A stretch of DNA of 64,000 nt. Source: Aradus depressus. Its lineage: Eukaryota > Arthropoda > Insecta > Hemiptera > Aradidae. The notes beneath the pieces are model-generated. The model did not search any database. It saw only the letters and a list, made by a program, of their open reading frames with translations, and had not been told where the DNA came from. Numbering within the stretch: the stretch's first letter is position 1; the number at the start of each line of letters is the position of its first letter. Positions 50,716 to 61,744 of this stretch are shown here, piece after piece. The position numbers and the translations under genes were made by a program. The stretch is from contig OY759221.1 in the NCBI GenBank assembly GCA_963662175.1, forward strand, positions 33,416,045-33,480,044, given 5' to 3'.

Positions 50716-53700
50716 GTATGGTTCATAATTTATAATACGTAATTTAATTCTTCATTCTCCCTTTCCGATTAACTATTTTAACATGTATTTTCTTGTTTTA
50801 AGTCAGGCGGAACTACTGTGCCACTGGAGCGCCACACTGTCCGGTACTTAGACAATTTTAGTGCTGGAACTAGAGGTTCAACTTCAGCAGAATATTTTTT
50901 AAAAGCTGACTACGCAGTTATATTCCTTTATAGGTATTACACCTTGGAAGTAGGGTACTTTTGCATTACCGCTTCTACTTCCATTTTGATAATTTTATTA
51001 TAAGGGACGTGGTTTCCATTATTTGATCCTAGGATACAAACAGTAACTATGCTGAGATTTTAAATTTGTTTTTCTTGTAACTATTTTTTTCTTTTTCCTA
51101 GACCATTGTTAGTACCAAGTTTGTACTAACTCTTATATTATTGTTTCTTGTTAAAGTGAAATTTGATGTTTAGTTGGATATAGGTCGAGGTTATTTTAAA
51201 AAGAGAGTTTGACTCTAATTCAGAAATACCGTTACATATCTTGACTATAACTTTCCTGAATGCTCTCTCATCGTCGGATGTGCAATTTATTGTTCCTGAT
51301 TTGAGAAAATTGTTATTAAAAAGTAACTGGACATTTGACGTATAACAATTAGTATTTGTTCGTTGATTTTGTTTAATTGCGGTGAAAATTATAGGACATG
51401 AATATTATAAATTTACGACCCTTTTCTTCAATATTTTAACGTCACCGTTATTAGTAAAATGAATGTTTTGGAAAAAAACCAATGAGCCTCAGCTGTCACT
51501 AAGGAGGTGACCCACACATAATAATTGATATAATATCCAGAAAATCCCTTATCACCATCTTTCAATTTTCCGCCCCCTTCAAAACGAAAAATGTCCTCGA
51601 TGGCAGCACTGTCCTCTAGTTACCCATGTTCTAAGAAGAATGCATATACACACAGCGTTTATTACCCAGATAAATAATTTATAATTTTATTTTTCAGGTT
51701 GAATTCACTGGAGCCGTTCACTCGCCACTTTAAATGTAGAACTATTTTTGATTTGCTCAATATAACGGGCGACTCTAAGATTGAAGGTAATTACGTAAGT
51801 ATCAGAAAACTCTGAAGTTAAAAGTTTTTAGCTCAAGTAGTCAGGGCCGGCGGAAAAGCCGGGCGAAGCGGGCAAAAATCCGGGCGCCGATTATGTATAA
51901 AAACAATAGATAATTTTTGTGAGAAATGGTATGACATAAAATCATTTCATAAAATAGTGGATTTTTTCATTCATAACATGCTACTAAAAAAATTTTATTT
52001 TACCCTCCTCTTGTTTAAAAAAGTTGTAAAATTTATATTAAATTTAATAATAAAATATTTAAAGATTAAAATTAAAATCAAATAAAATTAGATTATATGT
52101 AAAATTTAATACTTGAAAAAATGTTTCTCTAAAAAAAGTAACTTTGAGGGCGCCATTTTCATGTTCCGCCGGCCCTGCATCTACTCCCAATTAGGGCAGA
52201 AAGTACGAACACTCTACAGATTGCAGCCCTTTTCTAGGCCTAAAATCGACTCAAAGAATATTCTGTTGCGCCGGCAGTTTTTCCTTAATTTGATACACAC
52301 TTTAAAATCTAAGAATTGTTTTGTCTTACGTTCATATAAGAGAAAGTGAAAAATATATTTTACTTATCTCTGTGACCCCCCTCATACGATTATCTGATAA
52401 AACATTTCTACTCATACAGAAACATCTCACAAATGAATCAACAATGTTAAGCAGACCGTGCGTAGCTATCTTCTAGTATTGTATTGTCTTTTATTCGAAT
52501 TGGAGGCACTGTTTAAATATACCTAATCTTACATATAACTCCCACAGGAAAAGTTCCGCGCTGCTCCGATCTGCTTATATTTTTTTTTCAACATATTTTT
52601 TAATAATCTATACATTATACATTTTCTTGTTTTATATGATTTCATTTTTAGTTGAAAGAAGCAACGAGGCAACACTGCTTCCCATCCTTAAAAACTACAA
52701 GGCTGCCAACAGTTCAGGCCTTTTGTTGATGGTACACTATACCTCGTTGGCTGACTACTTGTGGTTGCTGAAGGCTGCCTGTGAAGCCTTGGAGCCTTCA
52801 GGCACCCAAGCTGTTTTGTACCTAGCAGCGGCTGTTTCTGACTTCTACATTCCAATTGATCAAATGGTACATTTTGTTTATTTTTTCTTATTTTTATGTG
52901 TAATATACAGAAGGAAAAAACAAACGAAAATGACTCCTTCACTCCAGTTCTCTTTAACATAGTCCCGATTCCTGTTTCCGATTGAGTTCACTATCTTGGT
53001 TTCTATCTAGACCGAAGACTGACTTGGAATCTCCACACACGACTGAAACGACAAAACGTGAACCGACGGTTTAGGCAGCTCTATCGGCTGCTAAACAGAA
53101 AATACAGGCTTTCGGTTGAGAATAATCTGACTATACACAAGACAATAATTAAACCTATATTGACTTGAAGTATGAGGATGTACTAAGCAATATAATCTCG
53201 TATCCAGTCCTTCCAATGCAGAGTCCTAAGAACAATTGTTGATACACCCTTCTGCGTTTCTAATTTCACCCTCTGTAATAATCTTAACATTTCTTTTCTC
53301 AACGACCTCATAAGTCCCCTCATAAGTTTTCTACACTTCCTTTAAATAATCCTCCCCAAGATTGAGGCGGTGCTGGCTGGGAGTCCTGTTACATTAAAGT
53401 AGCTATTATTTAGGGAGCTGGCAATGTCCAGTTTCTCACCTCAAACACATTTAGCTTCTTCTGTCCCTCTCGGTCTGCCACCACTGCTGGTCAGAGGCTT
53501 GCAAAACAAGGTGTTATGGGGGATCACCTAGCCTATCATGACCTCTTCTAACTCGGGAGGAATAAGGATGGTCTGTTACGGTGGTGTGTAGGGAGACCTA
53601 GAGCTAATCTAAATTTATTTATTTATATTTCATATTTTATGTATAATAATTTATTATATTAATTAGCATATTCTTAACAATTTTCAGATACATTTTTATT

Positions 53701-55325
53701 TATTTATTTAGTTTTGTTTTTTATTAAATTTTCTTATCTTTGTAAAAATGGCAAAAAAAAAACAGGAAATAACTCTTTAATACGAAAATGAGGAATCTCG
53801 GTAGTAACAAAACTGCTTAAAGATAATAACCGGGGAAGCCGGGTATCCTGTTTGTATTTTACATCCTTATTTACCTACAAATACGAATTGGTAATTGTAA
53901 TTTTTGGATTAAAAATTAAATATAAAGTAAGAAAGACTTCATAGAATAATGGTGTATATATTATATACACATATATTATATACACCATTATTCTTTGAAA
54001 TAAATACTTTCTTACTGTCTATTTAATTTTGGACCCAAAGATTAAAAATTTTTCAAAAATACGTAATTGTCGATAAATTAGGATACAAAATACATTAAGG
54101 ATACCGGCTTCGCCCGGTTAGAATCTTTAAGCAGCTTTGTTACTACCGGGATTCTTCATTTTCGTATTAAAGAGTTATTATGTATTATATTTATAGAATA
54201 TATATGGTATATAAATTATGTATATGTATATATATATATATATTTTTCTATCTTTAGCCCACTCACAAAATTCAGTCTGCAGGTGGCCCACCTAATATTG
54301 CTCTCCATTTGGTGCCCAAGATATTACAGCCTCTAGTCTCGAAATGGGTCCCCAAAGCTTTTGTTATATCTTTCAAATTGGAAACTGATAGTTCATTGCT
54401 TATTTCAAAGGCGAAAGAGGCATTACGGAAGTACCACCATAAGGTATGTAATTTTTTTATATATGCATTTATTATGTAATTTCCAACTATGAGCAGACTA
54501 AAAACAAACATCACTTGAGTCTGTTGCTAGAGCGGCTTGTCAGGACCACCGCCTCCTTAGGGGTTGTCCACGAAGGTCGAGGCGGGCTGCCCGGGAAGGA
54601 CCGGACCGACATTGCTTTCACCAGTGTGTTAAACTTGTTTTTGTAAATTTGTGTATTCAACATAATTATTCAACAATGATTGTTCGAAGAATTTTATTTT
54701 GAATAGCTTGAATTATTTTGGTGTGTGAGGGCTTAGCTAAACGCCATTTGTCCAGAGAGGTCTGATAACGGTCTTGTAGACACTCAGTTTGTGGTTGGGG
54801 CGAAGTTAAGATCGCTTGTCTATTAGTCTTTTGAGCAGTCCAAATCATCGTTTCATTCTCTGTCGAGTCTACGTAACGTGTTTATTCCAAGTCAGTCATC
54901 TGTCAAGATACGAGTCCCAAGTATCGTACGTCTTTGTCGTGTTTCAGAGAGATATTTTTGAGCGATACGTCCACGCCTCAAGGTGAATGTAACGTGGAGC
55001 GATTTGGTATCATTTAGCTAGTATTTAGTTTTATAGGATGCCCAATATTGATCGATTAACTCTCCTTCATCTCACGATATCCTACACTCGAATTTTTCGA
55101 TTCATGCATATTTCTGTACAATTTTATTTTTATTTATTTATTTTTTTTTTTTCAGTTGGTGATTGGAAATTTACTTCAGACGAGGAAGCAACACGTTGTC
55201 CTGGTGAGTGATGAGGAACACTGTGACATTTCTCTGTCTTCTGCAGACATTGAAAATAAAGTTGAAATTGAAAGTAAAATAATTGATGATCTCGTCAAGA
55301 AGCACAACTCCTTTATTGAGACGAG
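50596..55325 (+). CDS. PPCS: phosphopantothenate-cysteine ligase (PPCS), 6 exons found
   Basis: The enzyme joins 4'-phosphopantothenate and cysteine, using a nucleotide triphosphate, in the second step of coenzyme A synthesis in the cytosol. Exons join in frame to about 274 codons; human PPCS is 311 residues. Matching blocks in order are VLIT plus [29 protein letters not shown] (human VRFLDNFSSGRRGATSAEAF), [51 protein letters not shown] and GNLLQTRKQ. The nucleotide-binding SGGT and the AAAVSDF active-site loop are intact. The ATG at 50596 is the only start consistent with the family. The extreme C-terminus was not resolved. Introns contain decayed Jockey fragments and foldback repeats. Confidence 0.95.
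50803..50933 (+). CDS. PPCS: PPCS exon 2, SGGT and NFSAG motifs
   Basis: Acceptor gttttaag, donor gtatta. It encodes [40 protein letters not shown] and FLYR. The 87-bp intron before it is short. This is the nucleotide/substrate-binding core of the enzyme. Confidence 0.95.
51698..51786 (+). CDS. PPCS: PPCS exon 3
   Basis: Acceptor ttttcag, donor gtaatt. It encodes [20 protein letters not shown] and [10 protein letters not shown] second donor (gtaagt) eight bases downstream would break the phase into exon 4. Confidence 0.85.
51842..52177. repeat. MITE-like element with CAGGGCCGGCGGAA ends
   Basis: Fourteen-base inverted ends of hAT style, 336 bp, in PPCS intron 3. Flanks caagtagt and catctact agree at only five of eight positions, so the target duplication is decayed or absent. 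Confidence 0.6.
52652..52866 (+). CDS. PPCS: PPCS exon 4, AAAVSDF active-site region
   Basis: Acceptor atttttag, donor gtacat after ATG. It encodes [40 protein letters not shown] and [17 protein letters not shown]. It joins exon 5 to give MPTHKIQS. Confidence 0.94.
52960..53340 (+). pseudogene. Jockey-type LINE fragment in PPCS intron 4
   Basis: It encodes [20 protein letters not shown] and [20 protein letters not shown] with stops, the reverse transcriptase thumb. It is related to the 26-28.5 kb element but much older. Confidence 0.7.
53768..54179. repeat. 412-bp foldback in PPCS intron 4
   Basis: Arms begin aataactctttaatacgaaa and are inverted at the right end. The centre holds a second hairpin of atatacac repeats near 53955-53990. 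Confidence 0.85.
54258..54443 (+). CDS. PPCS: PPCS exon 5
   Basis: Acceptor atctttag, donor gtatgt, 62 codons. It encodes [40 protein letters not shown] and ALRKYHHK, close to human HKIQSSGGPLQI and [10 protein letters not shown]. Confidence 0.94.
54660..55060 (-). pseudogene. Jockey-type LINE fragment in PPCS intron 5
   Basis: The minus strand encodes [20 protein letters not shown] next to thumb-like debris broken by stops. The family call rests on this short match. Confidence 0.5.
55156..55325 (+). CDS. PPCS: PPCS exon 6, 3' end unresolved
   Basis: Acceptor ttttttcag. It encodes [20 protein letters not shown] and [20 protein letters not shown], then TR before gttagt at 55326. Human PPCS ends a few residues after this point. 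A tiny last exon is likely. Without the splice the frame runs on for about 50 unrelated residues. Confidence 0.85.
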
Positions 55326-55399
55326 GTTAGTATTTAGCTGTTTTTATTTCTTCGGCTATACCAAGTTATATTATTCAGTCAGAAATTCGATGTTAAGGT

Positions 55400-55690
55400 T
55401 TCCCTCGAATTCATGTTTTCCGACCCTGGATACCGAAAATGGAACAAAAAAAATTCCTGTCATTATAACTCAATAGAATGAATGTATCGACACGAAATTG
55501 CAGTGAATTCAGAACCTCACAAGGATGACACGGAATCGGTGGAAGAAAAAGAGGGATCAGAGAAGAGATCTCAACTCAAAAGCCCTAATTACTGTGTAAT
55601 GACCTATCTGCACGACATTTTATATGTTAATCCAGGACCCAATAAGGACTTCATATGTGCCCCTTTGAATTTTTTTTCAAACAATTTGGT
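55400..55690 (+). repeat. dispersed repeat family C 5' part
   Basis: It has tcatgttttccgaccctgga and the internal units, but no 3' block. It begins just after PPCS exon 6. Confidence 0.65.
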
Positions 55691-55892
55691 AATTTAGAGA
55701 CAAAAAACACATATGTACGTTAGCTTTGGAGTGCGCGGCTGAGGTTATCGCTATCATTATTTATTCACTAGTGATCAATCTTCAAACGATCGTATCGAAG
55801 GGTTGGAGGGTTATAAACTCTTTTTTTTTGTTATAAATGGGACTTTATAAGCTATCGAATGATGTATTATTTATTATTTTAAAAGATATTTG

Positions 55893-56046
55893 TAGATACC
55901 TTCGGATGGGACGTTAAGCGATGGTCCCGAGCCTGTACGATGTGAGGTACTGGACCCCTATCCTAGGGGAATAAATCTACGTAGACATAATGTATACAAA
56001 AGCGACGAAAGAGCGCTCTGGTAGTAGGCGATATGACCTCGTAGTA
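55893..56046 (+). mobile_element. SINE-A, internally deleted
   Basis: It has ccttcggatgggacgttaag directly followed, after a deletion, by gacgaaagagcgctctggta. Confidence 0.8.
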
Positions 56047-56344
56047 ATAAACGTTGAATGTGTGACATGCTTTCGTTACATCCGTGTCCCTTAGCCAGTA
56101 TGAAGAAAGACAGAGTTCTACGTCGAAAAAAAAAAATGTTTTTTAACCTCACATTTAAGTACAAATATGGGATAATCATCAAACATTGCAAGGCTTCAAA
56201 TAAAATTTTAATTGAGTTTTTTATTTCATGGATGTCATCGAGAGAACCACCAGCAGTTTCTGCTATAAAGAACAGTTTTTAGTTATCTACATGAGCTAAC
56301 AGAAGATAGATAAAGATGTATACTTATGGAAAAGATACAAGACA

Positions 56345-56545
56345 ATTATCTTCTTTATTTTTTTATTTACAAATATATACTTACAACTGTATAAAAATAA
56401 ATACAACAAGCAAATGTGCTAATAGAGAGATAATGGCAATGTCAAGAGAAGAGTGGTGACACTCACTAGTCACTGTCACTGCTGCTGCTAAGGAGGTCTC
56501 TAAGCCATTGGGGAAGTATGGCAGAATGGAGGGCACGGACTGGAG
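56345..56545 (-). pseudogene. possible LINE 3' end
   Basis: Its A-rich tail on the minus strand (plus-strand ttctttatttttttatttac) and serine-rich codons (LLSSSSDSD) resemble Jockey 3' ends. Weak. Confidence 0.3.
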
Positions 56546-56547
56546 GA

Positions 56548-56850
56548 TCATTGTGGGAATACTTCCCCAGCACTAATTAATCCATTACGTTTCCACTCTC
56601 CCTCTAAACCCCAGTCGACCATTTTATTCAATAATTATCTTACATAAATTCAACTCAAAAACCCTAATAACTACCAATAGTTTAAGTGTATCGACACGAA
56701 AATTAGTATTAGGATATAGGAGCCTTTATGTAAGTCAACTGTTGAATATTAGCACAAACGGTCGACTGGTTTTGGAGAGGGAGCGAAAAATTAATTAATT
56801 CGTTCTGGGGAAGTACATTGTCGATGATTCACCAACGACCTTTTTTTAAC
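56548..56850. repeat. dispersed repeat family C, inverted pair
   Basis: A reversed 3' block (cttccccagcactaattaat) is followed by a forward copy ending gatgattcaccaacgacc. Confidence 0.65.
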
Positions 56851-57010
56851 TGTCAAAGGATACATTTATTGGTGCTTTCTAAAATGTTGGTAGGATTGTA
56901 AAATATTTAGCTATTTTATGTATGAATGGGTAATATTATTTAATCGAATTGTATCATTTTGAGATCTTAAAGGATCCATCTGTTTCTGAAAGTTTTTTTA
57001 CATCTATATT

Positions 57011-58434
57011 TGAATCAATGAGTTCGAAAAGGGTCCTATTACTAAAAACCAAATTTTCCAGGAGAGCCGAAAAACTGAATAGACGATCGACTATTCATCC
57101 TAGGACCACAATAATTTTTTTCATACTGCTCTGCTATTAGACATGAAGTTCTAGAACGTTTTAATTGTGGTACCTCACCAGGGTTTTTCCACAAAAAGAA
57201 AATACTTCAAGTAGTTGGACCCTTTTCGAACTCAATAAGAAAAAAAAACTCTATAAAGGGAGCAAAATTTAAATATGTATATACACAGACATTTTAATTA
57301 TATCAAAATTTATTTTAAAAAAATAGCTTGCTAATAAGAATCATAACATTAGTTTATTTATTTAAAAAATCATTACAAATCTTTGTAAGCCATTAAAATA
57401 AAAAGCAATAGTTTTTCTTAATCACCAGCTTCGACGTTATCATCCTGTTCGTGACTTGCCCATCTACATATCATTGTGTAAAAATCTTTGTGTTGTTCTG
57501 GAATGTATTGGATGACTTTTTTAATAACTTCAAGTTTTTTATTATTTATTGGTTCCGAACTATTTGCATAGGCCTTTTCTGTAGGATGTTCAGGAAGTGC
57601 GCTTGATTTTTTCAACGCAAACTTGTAGGATACGACTCCATCTATAAATTCAGACGCTTGCAAAATGCCTGGTTCCTCTGCCCTGTATATAAAATGTTTG
57701 TATGTAGAAATTAAAAAATTGTGTTTCTCTGCTCCTTTACGTCTTGAACATATAGACTGGACATTTTTTTTGAAGTGGAGAGGCCACCAGGTTTTGAGGT
57801 CCAGAATAGATGAGGTCTCTACGCGTTTGACTTGACATTTATTGTTTTCAATCATTTTTTCACATTCATTAGGTGTGTATACCCGGTCAAAGTTCTTTAT
57901 CTTTTTCTTTACTACCCCAAACACACGATCACAATGATTGAAGGAATGACCCGGCGCTGGAAAATATTGCTCTATTTTTTTAAATTTGTTGGTCACCTGA
58001 TGACACTGTGATTTTTTTTTTGGCCATAACATCCATCTGAAAATACATAGAGTTCTTTGACGTTGTCTGCAATATTTTCTGTAATGAAGTTTAAAAGAAA
58101 AGAAACTACCTTCGTATGGTCCTTTTAGAGCGGTCCCTTCATGATATGAATAAAAGCATGCAGTTTTGCTCTTCATGTCGTAAATGCAGAATTCATATAC
58201 CCACAACTGTCGATAATAAAGCAGTGTTGTCAAGTTCGATAAGGAGATAAATGTAACAGTTGGACCCTTTTCAAACTAAACAGAAAAATAAAGACGCAGT
58301 TTCTCCTACTTGTTAAAATAGCAGAAGGCGCCTTCTCGAATAAAACGATGTATTAAGACCCAGTTTTGCCAAAAATAAAAAAAAATAAAAATCTAAAAAA
58401 TTACAGTTGGACTCTTTTCGAACTCACTGATTCA
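57011..58434 (-). mobile_element. unclassified TIR-bounded element with DUF7869-like ORF
   Basis: The ends tgaatcaatgagttcgaaaa (57011) and its near-complement ending 58434 are inverted copies. Two further copies of the ggacccttttcgaac core lie inside at about 57216 and 58262. The interior holds a decayed DUF7869-like reading frame. No clean target duplication was seen, and the superfamily is unknown to me. Confidence 0.55.
57418..58233 (-). pseudogene. DUF7869-like protein, frameshifted
   Basis: The 271-codon frame has KTACFYSYHEGTALKGP, QYFPAPGHSFNHCDRVFGVV and KKKIKNFDRVYTPNECEKMI, which resemble the DUF7869 family common in insect and other animal genomes. The expected middle motif (VFSDGCYGQKKNHSV) is found between about 58000 and 58085 in another frame, so at least two indels compensate each other. 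It lacks an ATG. An RNase-H-like transposase origin is an inference. Confidence 0.6.
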
Positions 58435-58553
58435 TTTATATTATTTATGTATGTTTAAAGTATATATATCGCATCCCCGCTTTAAAAGTGACACAACTAA
58501 AAAGTCAGCATTCTGAATCTAACGGCAACAATATTAATATAATATATATTTTC

Positions 58554-58945
58554 AAAGCTTTATAATTCTCACATTTATTTTTTTATTATAACTTAACTAT
58601 TATAGACGTTTCGAACTAACCTTGACCTAAAGTTTTAACATAGAAAGTGACTCATAAAATGTGCTCTGCAGGGGGGAATTTATGATCAATAGGAGAGAAA
58701 AAATGTATCACAGTAAGCATCAGCAATTAAATTAGGGATTGACCTAAAGTTTTAACATAGAAAGTGACTCATAAAATGTGCTCTGCAGGGGGGAATTTAT
58801 GATCAATAGGAGAGAAAAAATGTATCACAGTAAGCATCAGCAATTAAATTAGGGATACTGAATGGGGTTCTTCCCGAAATGTCTATAATATCTGGATTAG
58901 GGATGGTTAAGGATTGTAAAACCAGAAAATAAATGGGAGAATAAT
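58554..58945. repeat. MITE-like element with internal 117-bp duplication
   Basis: Inverted ends (aattctcacatttatttttt against its mirror aaaataaatgggagaat). The centre holds two essentially identical 117-bp units from 58622 and 58739. Confidence 0.75.
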
Positions 58946-58975
58946 AAACTGGTGAATATATTATATAGTTAGTTA

Positions 58976-59212
58976 TTGTGACTCATGCCCGGGCTTTAAC
59001 TACGAAGTTATATCGCTTCCTATCAGAGCGCTCTTCCGTCGCTCTGGTGGATATGTACTAGAGTCAACAATGAGGGTCCTAAATTTTGCCTACCCATGTT
59101 TAGTTAGCTGGGGAAGGGGTCTTTAACGAGTACCTGACATCGTACAGACTCGGGACCATCGCTTAACGTTCTATCCGAAGGACGGCGTGCTCAAGGTTTT
59201 TTCACCTATATC
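58976..59212 (-). mobile_element. SINE-A, head missing
   Basis: It has gactcatgcccgggctttaa to gtgctcaaggttttttcacc. Confidence 0.82.
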
Positions 59213-59703
59213 TTAAAGTTAGTGAAATTGACCAAATCAAATTGTTCAAATGCTTTGTCTGTTGAGATTTGTCATGAAGCAGATAGGGTCATTGGTGAAA
59301 TATGTACTATATTTTTGTTGTTTTGTACCGTTTTTGTAATTCTGTTTTAGTGCGGCTCATGTGAAATGACAAAAATGAATTTTGCGAATGACCTGGATCC
59401 TTCCGTACCTGGATGTCCTGCGGTGGCGGTGATTGAATTCCTCTTTAAATGTCTCTTTGTTGACATGTTTTTATTTTCCTGTGTATTCCCAACTCGGGCA
59501 GAATGAAAGAGCTCTCTATAGAATTCCACAAATGTATATAGTTTTTTAGATGTAATGAATTATATTAAATATCAAAATTTTAGACATTGTTATAATTAAT
59601 CTTATTTTAAATACATTTTTTTGTATTTTTAAAAGTACGTGTTATTATTTATTTATTTTTCTGCAGCCCATATAGCAAAATTTCAAACATTTATATTTTA
59701 TCA

Positions 59704-59968
59704 CAGCTTTGCGATTCTCCCATTTATTTTTTGGTTTTTACAACCTAGCAATATTATACATCGTACTCGATCTTGATTAAAGGTTTCATCACAGAGATCG
59801 ACTCAATAAATATGTTCTGCTAAAGAATATTATGATTGATATGAAGTTAAAATAATTTACGATAAAGACCAACAAATTAATAACGTTTTCAGATGGGAGT
59901 ACTTCCCGAAACGTCTATATAATACTAGGTCATAAAAACCAAAAAATTAATAGAATTGTAAAGCTATA
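59704..59968. repeat. second copy of the 58.5-kb MITE-like family
   Basis: It shares gattctcccatttatttttt and cttcccgaaacgtctata with the 58554 element. Its ends are inverted (cagctttgcgatt, mirrored as aattgtaaagctataa). It has no 117-bp duplication. Confidence 0.7.
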
Positions 59969-60087
59969 ATAAAATATATAATATATAAATTCAGAATATT
60001 CTTACAGAACCCAAAAGTGACATGTAATGTACGCACAGCTGCGAGGGTATCAAAGCAGAGTACGACACAATAGAAACACGATCATTT

Positions 60088-60275
60088 GGTGGCCGTGCGG
60101 GCTAGAGCGTAGGACTTTGGTCGCATGGTCTCACCATGGTTTGCGGGTTCGAATCCTGTCCGGGAGTGAGTTTTATTTCGTAGATAGAACTCCCTCCCGG
60201 GGCCATGGATGTCGTAAATATAACTAGATAACACATTGACATGCATGCGTGCTAATATGCACCGTACATATATAT
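60088..60275 (+). mobile_element. SINE-B, tRNA-derived
   Basis: The head has gtgcgggctagagcgtagga and the B box gggttcgaatcc. The body is ggagtgagttttatttcgta, then ctccctcccggggccatgga and gctaatatgcaccgtaca. It is distinct from SINE-A. Confidence 0.85.
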
Positions 60276-60339
60276 CCGTTGCCAGGACGAGGCGTACAAG
60301 ACTGTAGTGTACACCCCCGGAACAATTCACAAGGCTTTC

Positions 60340-61010
60340 GTGGTGATTTTCACAAGCTTCTCAATGTGAGCTGCAATTAGAGGAACACCCAGTTCTTCAT
60401 GGATTTTGTGATTCCTGACAAACCAGGGTGCATTTGTTGCTATTCAGAGTACTTTATTTTGAAATGTTTGTAGTCGTTTCATATAAGTATTACTGGTAGA
60501 TCCAGACTGGACAAGCGTATGATTAAGTGGCGTGTTTCTGTTTATGAGAGGGTAGAGTGTGTTTTGCGTGAATATGCTTGCTGTAGTTTTCTGTTAATGT
60601 GTAGTTTCCATGTGAGTCGTATATTCAAAAGTATTCCAAGATACCGAACATCCTGGTTCTTAGGATTCCAGAGAATTGGGAGGTCATCAATTTGCAGCTG
60701 GCTTTGTTCTTCTATGGAGAATCTGCGAAGAGCGAATATTTTTGCTTCGGTCTTTTCTATGTTAAGTTTGAGTCTCCATTTTGAAAACCAGAGAGAAACT
60801 TCTGTCAGAGCTTCCTGGAGCTGTTCAATGGCGACGGAGAGGGTACTATGCTGACAGGCGATCATCATATCAGCATAGGTGGCTAATGTCGGAGTAGGAG
60901 CTTCGGGGATGTCTTGTATGCACAAACTGAAAAGCGGAGGGCTCAAAATATCACCTTTAGGGACCCCAGCTGTTATTATTTTCTACTGATATTGGAATGT
61001 TTATCGGAGC
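60340..61010 (-). pseudogene. Jockey-type reverse transcriptase fragment
   Basis: From right to left it encodes GVPKGDILSPPLFSLCIQDI, LATYADMMIACQH (a YADD box with methionine in place of the second aspartate), FSKWRLKLNIEKTEA and VRYLGILLNIRLTWKLH. The frame then breaks up near 60540. An inactive relic. Confidence 0.8.
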
Positions 61011-61329
61011 CTCTGAGTTCCAAATGGGTGGCATAACTGTTTTATAAATAGTTCCTTTTGTAATAACGTTTGAGTTGCAGTGCCGGATAAATAAATAGGC
61101 AATGTAGGCAGTTGCCTATGGGCCCCGCGCCTCTGGGGGCCCCATAATCCCAATCAAAATTATATTTATTTAATATTATTAGAAAAAAAAAAGTAGAAAC
61201 CGAGTTTTTCTAGAAATTGTCTGAATACACGTTTAAAAGTGTTTGATACATTCACACTGTCGGAAGTTAGTCCACAGACACATATATGTTTTTTATGTCT
61301 CCTGCTGTACGAAGTATACGGAAAGTTAT

Positions 61330-61740
61330 GTAATTAGTCAGAAATTTTATGTTTTTCGAAACCCTGTTTCCAAAAAAATCCTGTCTGAACACGAGAATTC
61401 GCGATAAAATGAATATATCAAAACGAAATTATGTCTGCATCTAGAACCCCATAAGGAGAACTATTGATTTTCGGCAAAATCTCAGCAAAAAGGAGAGGAT
61501 ATGGGGAAGGGCTTAACACAAAAACCTCAATACCTGTCGAAGTAATGAATGTATTGTATGAAATTTTATATGTTAAATCTAAAACATCCAAAGGACGATA
61601 CCTATCAGTTTTCCACTCAATTTGCTCAAGAAGGGGCTCGAAGGCTCAACAGAAAACCCCTAATAACTGTAGTTTTGATACATTCGTTACATCTACACAA
61701 AATTCAGAAGTCTCTGAGTAAGACATCTATAATAATCATA
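61330..61740 (+). repeat. dispersed repeat family C 5' part
   Basis: It has tatgtttttcgaaaccctgt then three internal units. The 3' block is largely lost. Confidence 0.6.
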
Positions 61741-61744
61741 ATAT

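Noticed and set aside
55326..55476. Read-through extension of PPCS exon 6
   Set aside because: The added residues are unrelated to PPCS and run into a family C repeat; splicing at 55326 is more likely.
60088..60165. tRNA-like sequence with a good B box
   Set aside because: Head of SINE-B, also present at 25.6 and 35.1 kb with the same non-tRNA body.
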